DNA from: Deltaproteobacteria bacterium
GTDB taxonomy: Bacteria > Myxococcota_A > Polyangia > Nannocystales > Nannocystaceae
DNA: 64,000 nucleotides
NCBI GenBank assembly: GCA_016709225.1
Contig: JADJEE010000012.1
Span: 2,771,501-2,835,500, forward strand
Reading direction: 5' to 3'
Below, piece after piece: positions 6,658 to 15,755 of the stretch. Position numbers and translations under genes: made by a program. How positions within the stretch are numbered: position 1 is the stretch's first letter; every line of letters starts with the position of its first letter. The notes under the pieces are model-generated. The model searched no databases. It was not told the origin of the DNA and saw only the letters and a list, made by a program, of their open reading frames with translations.

Positions 6658-8838
6658 ATGTCCGTTCGACGCGCACGCGTGCTGCTCGGGTCGGCGCTGG
6701 CGCTGGCGCTCGCGTGTGGCGGGGGCGACGTCGAGCCGACACCGCAGGGGGTCGAGGCCGCGGTGCCGGCGGGGCCGCCGACGTTCAATCGCGATGTCGC
6801 GCCGATCGTGTTCCGGCACTGCGCGCCGTGCCACTACGACGGGGGGCCGGGGCCGTTCCCGTTGATCACGTACGACGACGTCCACGATCACGCATCGCAG
6901 ATCGTCGAGCTCACGGGCAAGCGCATCATGCCGCCGTGGTTGCCCGCGCCGGAGCTGGCGCGGTACGCCGGTGAGCGTCGGCTCGCGCAGGCGGAGATCG
7001 ACACGCTGGCGGCATGGGTCGAGGCCGGGCGACTCGAGGGCGAGGCCGCCGATCGTCCGTCGGATCTGCCACCTGCCCCGCCGGCGGTGGGCACCTGGCG
7101 CGGTGGGCCGCCCGATGTGGTGCTCGAGATGGCCGAGGCGTTCGAGCTGCCCGCGGATGGCCGCGACATCTATCGCAACTTCGTGATCCGCGTGCCCGCG
7201 GCGGCCGATGGCTGGGTGAAGTCGGTCGAGCTCGCGCCGGGCAACCCGAAGGTCGTGCACCACATGGTGATGCGCGTCGACAAGACCGGCACCGCGGCGC
7301 GCCGCGACGCGGAGGATTCCGCACCCGGTTTCGACGGCATGGACTTCGCCGGCGCGCTGATGCCCGATGGTCGCTTCGTCGGCTGGACACCCGGCAAGGC
7401 GATCGATCCCGGCTCGGCCGCGCGTGGGTTTCGCCTGCAGGCCGACACCGATCTCGTGCTGCAGGTGCACCTGCGCCCGAGCGGCAAGCCCGAGCGCGTG
7501 CAGGTGAAGGTCGGCCTGCACATGAGCGAGCGACCCGCGACGCGACACGCGTTGGCGATGGAGCTGGCCTCGACCGACATCGACCTGCCCGCGGGCGCGA
7601 AGGACGTGCACGTCACCGATCGCTACACGCTCCCGGTCGACACCTACGTCGTCAGCGTCTACCCGCACGCGCACTACCTCGGCAAGCAGCTGCAAGGCTG
7701 GGCCGAGCTGCCGGACGGCACCAAGAAGTGGCTGGTGCGGATCGACGACTGGAACTTCGACTGGCAGGACCAATACCGCTTCGCCGAGCCGATGGCGCTA
7801 CCGGCCGGCACCGTGCTGCGGATGGACTTCAGCTTCGACAACTCCGCCGAGAACCCGCACAACCCCAACCATCCGCCCAAGCGCGTCACCTTCGGGCAGC
7901 AATCGACCGACGAGATGGCCGAGCTGATCCTCGAGATCGAGCCGGCCGATCCCGCGAAGCTCGTCGAGCTCGATCAGAACTTCATGAACGGGTGGCTCGA
8001 TCGCCAGATTGCCCACTTCCGACGCGTGCTGGCGAAGACCCCGGATGATGGCACCTCGCTCATTGCGATGGCTTCGCTGGAGGCGCGGCGCGGTCGACCC
8101 GAGGCGGCGATCGAGCACTACCAGGCCGGCATCGCCGCGCTGCCGGCCCGCGCCGATGCCCGCATCGACCTGGCGATCGTCTTGATGTCGCAGGCAAAGC
8201 TCGACGAGGCCCGCGCCCAGCTCGAGGCGTCGATCGCGGCCGCACCCGACGACGCGCGCGCCCACCTCACGCTGGGCAACGTGCTGCGCAAGCAACGTGC
8301 GTACGACGCCGCGATCGTCGAGCTGCGTCGTGCGGTCGAGCTCGATCCCGCCGGCAGCGAGAGCTGGAACAACCTCGGCATCACCTACGAGCTCGCGCGC
8401 AACCTCGCCGAGGCCGAGACCGCGCTGGCGCGTGCGGTCGAGCTGGCGCCCAAGCGCGCGCTGTTCCGCGAGAACCTCGCGCGCATCCACGCCGCGCAGG
8501 GCAGAGACGCCGACGCGCTGGCGGGATTTCGTGCCGTGCTCGAGCAGGACGAGCGCTCGATCCCGGCGTTGCAGGGGCTCGCGATGGTGCTCGTGCGCAC
8601 CTCGGAGCCGGGCTCCTCGGGCGCGTACAAGGCGGTCGAGGCGGCGCAGCGCGCCGTGCAGCTCACACAGGGTCGCGAGCCCGCGCCGCTCGAGGTGTTG
8701 GCCGCCGCCTTCGCGGCCTCGGGTCAGCGCGACAAGGCGATCAAGGCCGCCTCGCAGGCGCTCGCACTCGCCAAGGAGCGCGGCGATGCCACGCTCATCG
8801 ATCGCCTGCAGACGCGGCTCGCCGAGCTCGCGGGATAG
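6658..8838 (+). CDS. Cytochrome c / copper type II monooxygenase-like / TPR fusion lipoprotein
   Basis: 726 residues. Signal peptide with lipobox (LALAC); then a cytochrome c-like segment with CAPCH (residues 55-59). The middle (about 130-445) resembles peptidylglycine alpha-hydroxylating/dopamine beta-monooxygenases: VVHHMVMRV (H201, H202), LQVHLRP (H271), PHAHYLGK (H337, H339) and TDEMAEL (M420), which together match all six copper ligands of that family. The C-terminal part (about 455-720) is a set of TPR repeats (ARAHLTLGNVLRKQRAYDAAI, ESWNNLGITYELARNLAEAE). Such fusions occur in Planctomycetes, Acidobacteria and myxobacteria; the substrate is unknown. The haem could deliver electrons to the copper centre in place of ascorbate. 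It is a secreted or surface protein. Confidence 0.8.
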   Translation: MSVRRARVLLGSALALALACGGGDVEPTPQGVEAAVPAGPPTFNRDVAPIVFRHCAPCHYDGGPGPFPLITYDDVHDHASQIVELTGKRIMPPWLPAPELARYAGERRLAQAEIDTLAAWVEAGRLEGEAADRPSDLPPAPPAVGTWRGGPPDVVLEMAEAFELPADGRDIYRNFVIRVPAAADGWVKSVELAPGNPKVVHHMVMRVDKTGTAARRDAEDSAPGFDGMDFAGALMPDGRFVGWTPGKAIDPGSAARGFRLQADTDLVLQVHLRPSGKPERVQVKVGLHMSERPATRHALAMELASTDIDLPAGAKDVHVTDRYTLPVDTYVVSVYPHAHYLGKQLQGWAELPDGTKKWLVRIDDWNFDWQDQYRFAEPMALPAGTVLRMDFSFDNSAENPHNPNHPPKRVTFGQQSTDEMAELILEIEPADPAKLVELDQNFMNGWLDRQIAHFRRVLAKTPDDGTSLIAMASLEARRGRPEAAIEHYQAGIAALPARADARIDLAIVLMSQAKLDEARAQLEASIAAAPDDARAHLTLGNVLRKQRAYDAAIVELRRAVELDPAGSESWNNLGITYELARNLAEAETALARAVELAPKRALFRENLARIHAAQGRDADALAGFRAVLEQDERSIPALQGLAMVLVRTSEPGSSGAYKAVEAAQRAVQLTQGREPAPLEVLAAAFAASGQRDKAIKAASQALALAKERGDATLIDRLQTRLAELAG

Positions 8839-8847
8839 CGCTCAGCT

Positions 8848-9642
8848 TCAGTTGAGCGCGACGACTTCGCAGCCCCAGCCGTCGTACACGCCGTCGTCCT
8901 CGCCGATGACGCCGAGGATCTCGGTGGTGACCTCGTCGATGCGGCCCTCGGCGAGCGCGTCGGTGCGGTGGAACTGCAGCGACCACGAGCCGTCGTCGCG
9001 CTCGGTCGGCGGGTCGACGTCGAAGCCGAGCCCACGCAGACCGTCGGCGATGCGCGCACAGGTCTTGGCGTCCTCGAAGAACGCGAAGTGATCGATGACT
9101 CGCTCACGCGAGGGGTCGTCGCCGGCCTCGCTCAGCTGGTGCATCACTCGGCGGTTGCCCATCGATTGCATCGCGGCACGATCGGGCCACAGGAAGTCGA
9201 AGTAGAACGCCCACTGCTCGTCGTCGTCGACCTGCCGCGAGATCTCGTACTCGCCGCGGATGCCCTCGATGGTCGACTCGATCGCGGCATCGACCCGCTC
9301 GTCGTCGTCGCTGTCGTCGTCGTCGGGCAGGTAGAAGAACAGATCGGTATTGCCGCGGAAGACCACGCGCCCGACCATCCACGCGTCGACTGCGTAGGCC
9401 AGCGACTCGGCGAGACGGTCCTCGATCGCCGACAGCGCCTCGAACTCTTCCTGGCTGCGCAGGCCGTCGGGGCGCGCGTGCTTCATGGGCACACGCAGGG
9501 TCAAACGCCGCGTGTGCGACGGCACCGGCGCAGCTTCGGCGGCGCCGAGATCGAGTGCGATGACGGCCGGGGCCCCGTGCATCTGCACGAAGTAGAAGTC
9601 GAAGCTCGGCGTCCAGGGCGGCTGGCTCATCGCGGTCGTCAT
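8848..9642 (-). CDS. DUF695 and RraB-domain protein
   Basis: 264 residues, cytoplasmic. The N-terminal half (about 10-145; FDFYFVQMHGAPAVIALDLG, LTLRVPMKHARPDGLRSQEEF, EDRLAESL) matches the DUF695 pattern. The C-terminal half (about 180-264; VIDHFAFFEDAKTCARIADGL, then GFDVD, and DDGVYDGWGCEVV) matches the RraB (regulator of ribonuclease E activity B) domain. The combination is known in several bacteria. Whether the RraB part inhibits RNase E here is untested; the usual acidic surface is present, including a run of Asp in the interdomain region. An alternative start is Met5. It is divergent from the LolA-like gene (106 bases between). Confidence 0.8.
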   Translation of the reverse strand: MTTAMSQPPWTPSFDFYFVQMHGAPAVIALDLGAAEAAPVPSHTRRLTLRVPMKHARPDGLRSQEEFEALSAIEDRLAESLAYAVDAWMVGRVVFRGNTDLFFYLPDDDDSDDDERVDAAIESTIEGIRGEYEISRQVDDDEQWAFYFDFLWPDRAAMQSMGNRRVMHQLSEAGDDPSRERVIDHFAFFEDAKTCARIADGLRGLGFDVDPPTERDDGSWSLQFHRTDALAEGRIDEVTTEILGVIGEDDGVYDGWGCEVVALN

Positions 9643-9748
9643 GCTAGTCCCCTGGAACCGTGATGTCCTGCAAAATAACTGCGCCCTTGGCCCCGACGAG
9701 CGGGCGCGTGCGCGACCGTGCGATCTTCGCTAGGCTCGTGCTCGAACG

Positions 9749-10414
9749 ATGCGAGTGATGTCCCTCGTGATGGCGGCCGCACTGCTGCCGGGTGCGACCG
9801 GGGCGGCCTCCGCCGATGGTCCCGCGGCCGTCGAGGCCGTCTCGGTGATCACCCGCGACGAGCTGCTCGCACAGCTGCGCGCGGTGCCGGGTGTGCGCGC
9901 GAAGTACCGCGAGGAACAGCACATGGCCCTGCTCGCGGTGCCGCTGGTGTCGACCGGCACCATGCACTTCGCGCCCACTGACCGGCTCGCGAAGCACCAG
10001 CTCGAGCCGGCCCGCGCGCGTACCGTGGTTGCCGACGGCCGCCTGCGCTTCGCCGACGCCTACGGGCGCGACGAGGTCGACCTCGCCAGCAACCCCGTCG
10101 TCGCGCTGTTCGTCGAGAGCTTCTTGCACGTGCTCGCGGGCGACGTCGCCACCATCGAGCGGACGTGGGCGATCGGCTTCAGTGGTGGCGCCGACGGAGA
10201 GCCGCAGGCGTGGGTGCTCGCGCTGCGACCCCGCACCGAGCCGGCGACAAAGCTGGTGGAGTCGATCATCTTGAAGGGCCGCGGCGCGAAGGTCGAGCGC
10301 ATCGAGGTGCGCGAGCTCGGCGGCGATCGGACCATCACGACGTTGAGCGACGTCGACGTCGCCCATGCGTACGGCGAGGCCGAGGCGTCGAAGGTCTTCG
10401 CGGTCGCGCCGTAG
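9749..10414 (+). CDS. LolA-like outer-membrane lipoprotein carrier
   Basis: 221 residues with a cleavable signal peptide (MSLVMAAALLPGATGAASA) followed by a beta-rich domain. The pattern VRAKYREEQHMALLAVPLVSTGTMHFAP with later LAKHQLEP and TIERTWAIGFSGG is that of the LolA-like family (LolA_3) found in aryl-polyene and related lipid clusters rather than classical LolA. The predicted role is periplasmic transfer of a lipid or acylated product to the outer membrane. No partner genes are adjacent; a matching MMPL exporter/DUF3261/ketosynthase operon lies at 55.3-61.5 kb. It stands alone between a divergent gene and a lipoprotein. Confidence 0.7.
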   Translation: MRVMSLVMAAALLPGATGAASADGPAAVEAVSVITRDELLAQLRAVPGVRAKYREEQHMALLAVPLVSTGTMHFAPTDRLAKHQLEPARARTVVADGRLRFADAYGRDEVDLASNPVVALFVESFLHVLAGDVATIERTWAIGFSGGADGEPQAWVLALRPRTEPATKLVESIILKGRGAKVERIEVRELGGDRTITTLSDVDVAHAYGEAEASKVFAVAP

Positions 10415-10517
10415 CGCGCTCGCGAGGGCGTTGCCTGCGTTGCCGAGCGTCGCGCGTGGCCTGGGGTTGCCCCGTCCCGATGCCGAACGCCACCGGTGTG
10501 GAGTACGCTACCGCTCG

Positions 10518-11291
10518 ATGCGTCGCGCCTTGGTCCTGCTCTCCTTCGCGGTTACGGCGTGCTTCGACCCCACGAAGTCGGGCGACGGCAACGACGGCGG
10601 CAGCGACACCGGCAACACCTCGGCGAGCGAGTCCGGCACGGGCGCGTCGGCGAGCGCGACGGCGAGCGCGAGCGGGAGCGCGAGCGCGAGTACGACCGCG
10701 ATGACCGGCGACGACACCACCGCGACCACGAGCGTCGACACCACCGGCACCGGCACCGACGCCACCACCGACGACACCGCCACCACCACGGGTGGCGTGG
10801 TGGTACCGGCGATCTGCGACCACGCGCCGACCACCCTGGGCGCCTGTGCCGCTGCGGTCGATGGCGCACCGACCTACGGCACGCTGGCGTGCGATGCCGC
10901 GGTGGCCGACTATTCGATCTTCTACGAGGACATCTACACGGTCGACCTCGCGGTCGGGCAGTGCCTCTACGTGCGCGCGGACAACATCGGCGAGGCCGGC
11001 ATGCAGGGCGGCATCTGGGCCGACGTCGCGCTGCAGGTGCGCTCGCCCAGCGGCGCGCTCGCCTGGCAGGACGACGATCTCGCGTGCACCGACACGACGT
11101 GGACCGGCGGCGCGTGCCCGCAGGCGCTCTTCACCGCCGATGTCGACGGCACCTACGAGATCTCGATCGTGCAGGCTTCGGGCTCGGGCTGTACCAACGG
11201 CGCACCGTATTCGGTGTACCTGGCGATCGACGGCGTCCCGGCGGGCCCGTCGCTTTCGGTCGACGACATGCTCAGCGACTGCACACCCTGA
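10518..11291 (+). CDS. Lipoprotein with Ser/Thr/Ala linker and pre-peptidase-like beta domain
   Basis: 257 residues. The lipobox is VTAC (MRRALVLLSFAVTAC). About 75 residues of Ser/Ala/Thr/Gly/Asp repeats follow, then a globular domain with paired Cys and the layout of a bacterial pre-peptidase C-terminal (PPC) domain: YTVDLAVGQCLYVRADN, ADVALQVRSPSGALAWQDDD, TADVDGTYEISIVQASG. Such domains are beta-sandwiches attached to secreted proteins. There is no enzymatic domain, so it is a surface-exposed binding or structural lipoprotein. The DNA of the linker (10620-10700) is a degenerate GCGAGC array. Confidence 0.7.
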   Translation: MRRALVLLSFAVTACFDPTKSGDGNDGGSDTGNTSASESGTGASASATASASGSASASTTAMTGDDTTATTSVDTTGTGTDATTDDTATTTGGVVVPAICDHAPTTLGACAAAVDGAPTYGTLACDAAVADYSIFYEDIYTVDLAVGQCLYVRADNIGEAGMQGGIWADVALQVRSPSGALAWQDDDLACTDTTWTGGACPQALFTADVDGTYEISIVQASGSGCTNGAPYSVYLAIDGVPAGPSLSVDDMLSDCTP

Positions 11292-11529
11292 TCCGCCGGC
11301 CCCGCGGCACGTCGAGCCGCCCCCGCCGGTACCGGGGCTCACCCCCTCGTGCGCGAACGATCAGTGACGGGCAGCCCGGTCCGTGACAATCGAGTGGGAT
11401 GGTTGCGCAGCCAACCCAACCCGCGGGTCTGTGGATACCTGCACGCGCACGGGACGAATCCGGGGCTCGCCTCGGTACGGGGCGACCTTGGAACTTCGAT
11501 CCAACCGGCTGGGTCTACGACTACCTCGA

Positions 11530-12606
11530 ATGATGGCCATGCGACGCGCGCCGTGGGGGGTCGTCGGGGCGAGCGCGCTGTGGCTCGCCCTGCACGCGGG
11601 ATGCGTCGGCCAGGAGACCGCCAGTGCAGCCTCGTCGCGCCACGACGAGCCCGCCCTGGTCGACGCGTTCGCGGCCCAGGTGGGCCCGATCGCGAGCTCG
11701 ATCGAGGCCACCGCCAACCTCGTGGCCGAGCGGCAGGTCACGGTGGTCGCCGAGCTCGATGGTCGGTTGCTCGAGCTCGAGGTCGACGAGGGTGACGATG
11801 TCGAGGCCGGGCAGCTGGTCGGGGTGCTCGATGGTCGCAACGCCAAGCAGGCGATCGCCGCCGCGAAGATCAAGGTCGGCGGCGCGAAGGCGACCCACGA
11901 CCGCGCCGACAAGCTCGCGCGTCAGCAGCTGCTCGCGGCCGAGGAGCTCGAGAAGCTCGACAATGCCCGGCAGAGCGCGAGCCAGGAGCTGTCGAGCGCG
12001 CAGTGGCAGCTCTCGCGCACGCGCGTGCGGGCGCCGATCCCCGGCCGCGTGACCAAGCGCCACGTCGTGGCCGGACGCTGGGTTCGCACCGGCGAGGCGA
12101 TCGTCGATCTGACCGACTTCGCGGTCCTGGTCGCGCGCATCCAGATCCCCGAGCGCGACGCGCTGCAGCTCGCGCCCGGTCGCATCGCCGAGCTCACGCT
12201 GCAAGCCGACGCCGCGGTGCAGCTGCAGGGCGTGGTTCGACGCGTCGCCGAGGTGGTCGACGTCCGCAGCGGCACCGTCGAGGTCGTCATCGAGGTGACG
12301 CAGCCGCCACCGCAGGTCCGCTCGGGCAGCTTCGTCGGCATCCGCATCGAGCGCGAGCGCGACGATGCGGCCACGTGGATCCCCCGCGAGGCGATCGTGC
12401 GCGAGGCCAGCGGCGCGGTCGTCTATGTGGTCGAGGATGGCGTCGCGCATCGCCGCGAGCTGAAGCTCGGCACCGAGCAACGATCGCGCGTCGCAGTGCT
12501 CGAGGGGCTCGCACCAGGGGAGCTGGTCGTGCTCGCCGGCCAGGGCGCGCTGCGCGACGGCGAGGACGTGCAGGTGCGGCCGTTCGGTCGCGGGGACGCC
12601 GAGTAG
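11530..12606 (+). CDS. RND efflux periplasmic adaptor (HlyD/AcrA-type membrane fusion protein)
   Basis: 358 residues. Lipoprotein signal ending HAGC, then the usual order: beta-barrel edge and lipoyl half (ATANLVAERQVTVVAELDGRL, EVDEGDDVEAGQLVGVLDGR), helical hairpin (about 100-150), second lipoyl half (TRVRAPIPGRVTKRHVVAGR), beta-barrel (VARIQIPERDALQL) and membrane-proximal domain (WIPREAIVREASGAVVYVVEDG). It bridges the inner-membrane pump and an outer-membrane channel. The start could be ATG 11530 or 11539. It lies 5 bases before the first pump gene. No TolC-type gene is in the window, so the channel must be supplied elsewhere. Confidence 0.9.
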   Translation: MMAMRRAPWGVVGASALWLALHAGCVGQETASAASSRHDEPALVDAFAAQVGPIASSIEATANLVAERQVTVVAELDGRLLELEVDEGDDVEAGQLVGVLDGRNAKQAIAAAKIKVGGAKATHDRADKLARQQLLAAEELEKLDNARQSASQELSSAQWQLSRTRVRAPIPGRVTKRHVVAGRWVRTGEAIVDLTDFAVLVARIQIPERDALQLAPGRIAELTLQADAAVQLQGVVRRVAEVVDVRSGTVEVVIEVTQPPPQVRSGSFVGIRIERERDDAATWIPREAIVREASGAVVYVVEDGVAHRRELKLGTEQRSRVAVLEGLAPGELVVLAGQGALRDGEDVQVRPFGRGDAE

Positions 12607-12611
12607 TTCCG

Positions 12612-15600
12612 ATGGGGCTGGTCGAGCTCGCACTGCGTCGTCGCGTGACCGTGGCGATGATCACCGTCGCGCTGGTGTTGTTCGGCCTGGTCGCGTTCAC
12701 GCGGCTGCGCGTCGGCCTGCTGCCCGAGGTGAGCTACCCGAGCATCACCATCGAGACCAAGCTCGCGGGTGCGGCGCCCGGCGAGATCGAAGACCTGCTC
12801 AGTCGTCCGATCGAGGAGCGCGTCGGTGTCGTCGCCGGGGTCCGGCGGGTGCGCTCGACCAGCAGCGCGGGGCTCTCGCAGGTCACGCTCGAGCTCGCGT
12901 GGGATCGCGACATGGATTTCGCCGCGATCGACGTGCGCGAGAAGCTCGAGCGACTGCGACTCCCGACCGGCACCGAGCCGCCCACGCTGCTGCGCTTCGA
13001 TCCGGCCGCCGAGCCGATCATGCGGCTGTTCGTGCACGGCGGCGAGCTGTACGGCCTGCGACGGCTGGCGGAGGATGTGGTCGAGAAAGACCTCGAGTCC
13101 ACCGAGGGTGTGGCGGCCATCGAGGTGCGGGGCGGCTACGAGCCCGAGGTCGAGATCGAGCTCGACGAAGGTCGACTGGCGCTGGTCGGGCTCGGCATCG
13201 ACGAGGTCATCAACCAGCTCGCCAAGGCCAACGTCGATCAGGCCGGTGGCAGCCTGTACGAGCGGGAGGCTCGCTACCTCGTGCGTGCGCGCAACCGGCT
13301 CGCCGATGTCGAGGAAGTTCGTGCGACCGTGTTGGTCGAGCGCGATCGCCATCGTGTGACCGTCGGCGACGTCGCCGACGTGCGACGCACCCATCGCGAG
13401 CGCGAGACCATCACGCGCATCGGCACCGCCGAGGGCATCGAGCTCGCGATCTACAAGGAAGGCGACGCCAACACCCCCCAGGTCGCGCAGGCGCTGCACC
13501 AGCGGCTCGAGCAGGTGCGCGCGCGGCTGCCCGAGGGCACCACGCTCACGATCGCCGCCGACCAGTCGACCTTCATCCGCGCTGCGGTCGACGAGGTGCT
13601 CGGCAGCGCGGTGTGGGGCGGCGCGCTGGCGGTGCTGGTGCTGCTGGTCTTCCTCCGCGACCTGCGCAGCACGCTGGTGATCGCGACCGCGATCCCGATC
13701 TCGGCGGTCGGCACGTTCTTCCTGATGTACGAGACCGGCACCACCCTCAACGTGATGTCACTGGGCGGCCTCGCGCTGGGCGTGGGCATGTTGGTCGACA
13801 ACGCCATCGTCGTGCTCGAGGCGATCCACCGCCACCGCGAGCGTGGCACGCCGGCGATCGAGGCCGCGCGGGTCGGCGCAGGTGAGGTCGGTGGTGCCGT
13901 GATCGCGTCGACGCTCACGACGGTCGCCGTGTTCGTGCCGGTGGTGTTCCTCGATGGCATTGCCGCGCAGCTGTTCCGCGACATGGCGGTGACGGTGTGC
14001 TTCTCGCTGCTGGTGTCGCTCGGGGTGTCGCTGACGCTGATCCCCATGATGGTCGCGCTGGAGGGCGCGCCGAGCGAGCCGATCGGCCGCGTCGCGCGGG
14101 TCATCGCAGCGCCGTTGTGGCTGCTGCGCCGTGCGCTGGCACTGGTGGTCGGCGCGGTGAGCTGGCTGCTGCGTCCGATCGCGCACGCCTCCGATCGCGT
14201 GCTGCGGGGCGTCGACGACGGCTACCCTCGGCTGCTGCGCAGCGCGCTGCGCCGACCCGCCACCGTGCTCGGCGCGGCCACGCTGGCGTTCGTCGCCGCG
14301 CTCGGCGGCCTCGATCGACTCGGCGTCGATCTGGTGCCGCCGTTGTCCCAGGGCGAGCTCTCGTTCGTGGTCGAGATGCCCGCGGGCACGCCGCTGGCCG
14401 CCACCGATCGCACGCTGCAGGCCGCGGCCGCCGACTTGGTCGAGGACCCGCGCATCGAGCAGCTCGCCACCATCGCGGGCCGCGGAGCCAACGGCACCGG
14501 GGGCACCGGGGCGCAGGGTGAGCATGTCGGTGCGATCCAGATCCGCATGGCCGCGGGCAGCGACGCCGCCGACGAGGCCGCGATCGCCGAGGCCGTGCGG
14601 GCGCGCCTGCAGACGCTGGGCGTGGCTCGTCACCGTGCGGTGCGGCCGGCGGTGTTCAGCCTGCATCGGCCGGTCGAGGTCGAGATCACCGGCGACGATC
14701 TCACCGCGCTGTCCGACGCTGCGGCGGCGGTGCAGCGCGTGCTGCTCGGGATCGACGGCCTGGTCGAGGTGCGCTCGTCGGCCGAGTCCGGCGTGCCCGA
14801 GGTGCAGGTGCGCTTCGATCGCGAGCGCATTCTGGCGCGCGGGCTCACCGTCGAGGGCGTGGCAGCGACCGTGCGGCGCAAGCTGCAGGGGGAGGTCTCG
14901 ACCAAGCTGCGCGAGCGCGACCGCGACATCGATGTGCGCGTGCGGGCGCTCTCCCGCGAGCATGCCGAGCTGGCGGACCTGCCGGCGCTGATCGTCGGTA
15001 GCGTCGGTGCGGCACCGGTGCGGCTGTCGGAGGTCGCCGAGGTCACGCTCGCGCGCGGGCCGACCAGCATCGAGCGCGTGGCGCAGTCCCGGGCGGCGAT
15101 CGTCGACGCCGAGCTCGATGGCCGCGACATGGGGGCGGTCGCGCGTGAGATCGAGGCCGAGCTCGCCGAGTTGCCGCCGATCCCCGGGGTGCGGGTGCGG
15201 CTGGCGGGCCAAGACGAGGAGATCGGCCGCGCGATCCAGGCGCTCTTGCTCGCGCTCGCGCTGGCCGCGTTCCTCGTCTACGTGGTGATGGCCTCGCAGT
15301 TCGAGTCGCTGCTGCAGCCGCTCATCGTGATGTTCACGCTGCCCCTGGGTGCGGTCGGGGTCGTCGCGGCGCTGTGGGCCACCGGCAGCAGCATCAGCGT
15401 GATCTCGCTGATCGGCTGCGTGATGCTGGCCGGCATCGTGGTCAACAACGCGATCGTGCTGGTCGACGCGATCAATCGACGGCGGGTCGGCTCGACCACC
15501 CACGCCGCCGTGATCGCGGCCGGCCACGAGCGTCTGCGGCCGATCCTCATGACCTCGATCACCACGATCCTCGGCCTCGCTCCGATGGCGCTGGGGCTGG

Positions 15601-15755
15601 GAGCCGGCGCCGAGCTGCGTCGCGCACTCGCGATCGCGGTGATCGGCGGCCTCACCATCGCGACCGCGTTGACGCTGGTCGTGATCCCGACGATCTATCT
15701 GCTGGTCTACCGCGGCCGCTCGGACGACCGCGATCGCGGCGGCGGAGCCCCATGA
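12612..15755 (+). CDS. RND efflux pump permease, subunit 1
   Basis: 1047 residues, the normal length for HAE1/AcrB-type pumps. TM1 follows the N-terminal LALRRRVTVAMITVAL, the first porter domain begins PEVSYPSITIETKLAGAAPGEIE, TM2-6 include GVGMLVDNAIVVLEAI (D396-N397), and the second half repeats this plan, ending with SLIGCVMLAGIVVNNAIVLVDAI in TM10-11. The proton-relay positions differ from AcrB: Asp-Asn instead of Asp-Asp in TM4 and Asn-Asn instead of Lys-Asn in TM10, as in many NolG-like pumps. Substrate is not predictable. Its last bases overlap the second pump gene (ATGA), which implies equimolar expression. Confidence 0.93.
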   Translation: MGLVELALRRRVTVAMITVALVLFGLVAFTRLRVGLLPEVSYPSITIETKLAGAAPGEIEDLLSRPIEERVGVVAGVRRVRSTSSAGLSQVTLELAWDRDMDFAAIDVREKLERLRLPTGTEPPTLLRFDPAAEPIMRLFVHGGELYGLRRLAEDVVEKDLESTEGVAAIEVRGGYEPEVEIELDEGRLALVGLGIDEVINQLAKANVDQAGGSLYEREARYLVRARNRLADVEEVRATVLVERDRHRVTVGDVADVRRTHRERETITRIGTAEGIELAIYKEGDANTPQVAQALHQRLEQVRARLPEGTTLTIAADQSTFIRAAVDEVLGSAVWGGALAVLVLLVFLRDLRSTLVIATAIPISAVGTFFLMYETGTTLNVMSLGGLALGVGMLVDNAIVVLEAIHRHRERGTPAIEAARVGAGEVGGAVIASTLTTVAVFVPVVFLDGIAAQLFRDMAVTVCFSLLVSLGVSLTLIPMMVALEGAPSEPIGRVARVIAAPLWLLRRALALVVGAVSWLLRPIAHASDRVLRGVDDGYPRLLRSALRRPATVLGAATLAFVAALGGLDRLGVDLVPPLSQGELSFVVEMPAGTPLAATDRTLQAAAADLVEDPRIEQLATIAGRGANGTGGTGAQGEHVGAIQIRMAAGSDAADEAAIAEAVRARLQTLGVARHRAVRPAVFSLHRPVEVEITGDDLTALSDAAAAVQRVLLGIDGLVEVRSSAESGVPEVQVRFDRERILARGLTVEGVAATVRRKLQGEVSTKLRERDRDIDVRVRALSREHAELADLPALIVGSVGAAPVRLSEVAEVTLARGPTSIERVAQSRAAIVDAELDGRDMGAVAREIEAELAELPPIPGVRVRLAGQDEEIGRAIQALLLALALAAFLVYVVMASQFESLLQPLIVMFTLPLGAVGVVAALWATGSSISVISLIGCVMLAGIVVNNAIVLVDAINRRRVGSTTHAAVIAAGHERLRPILMTSITTILGLAPMALGLGAGAELRRALAIAVIGGLTIATALTLVVIPTIYLLVYRGRSDDRDRGGGAP

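Noticed and set aside
12003..12611. N-terminal extension of RND subunit 1
   Set aside because: Arg-rich shadow of the adaptor gene; the ATG at 12612 begins directly at the conserved TM1.
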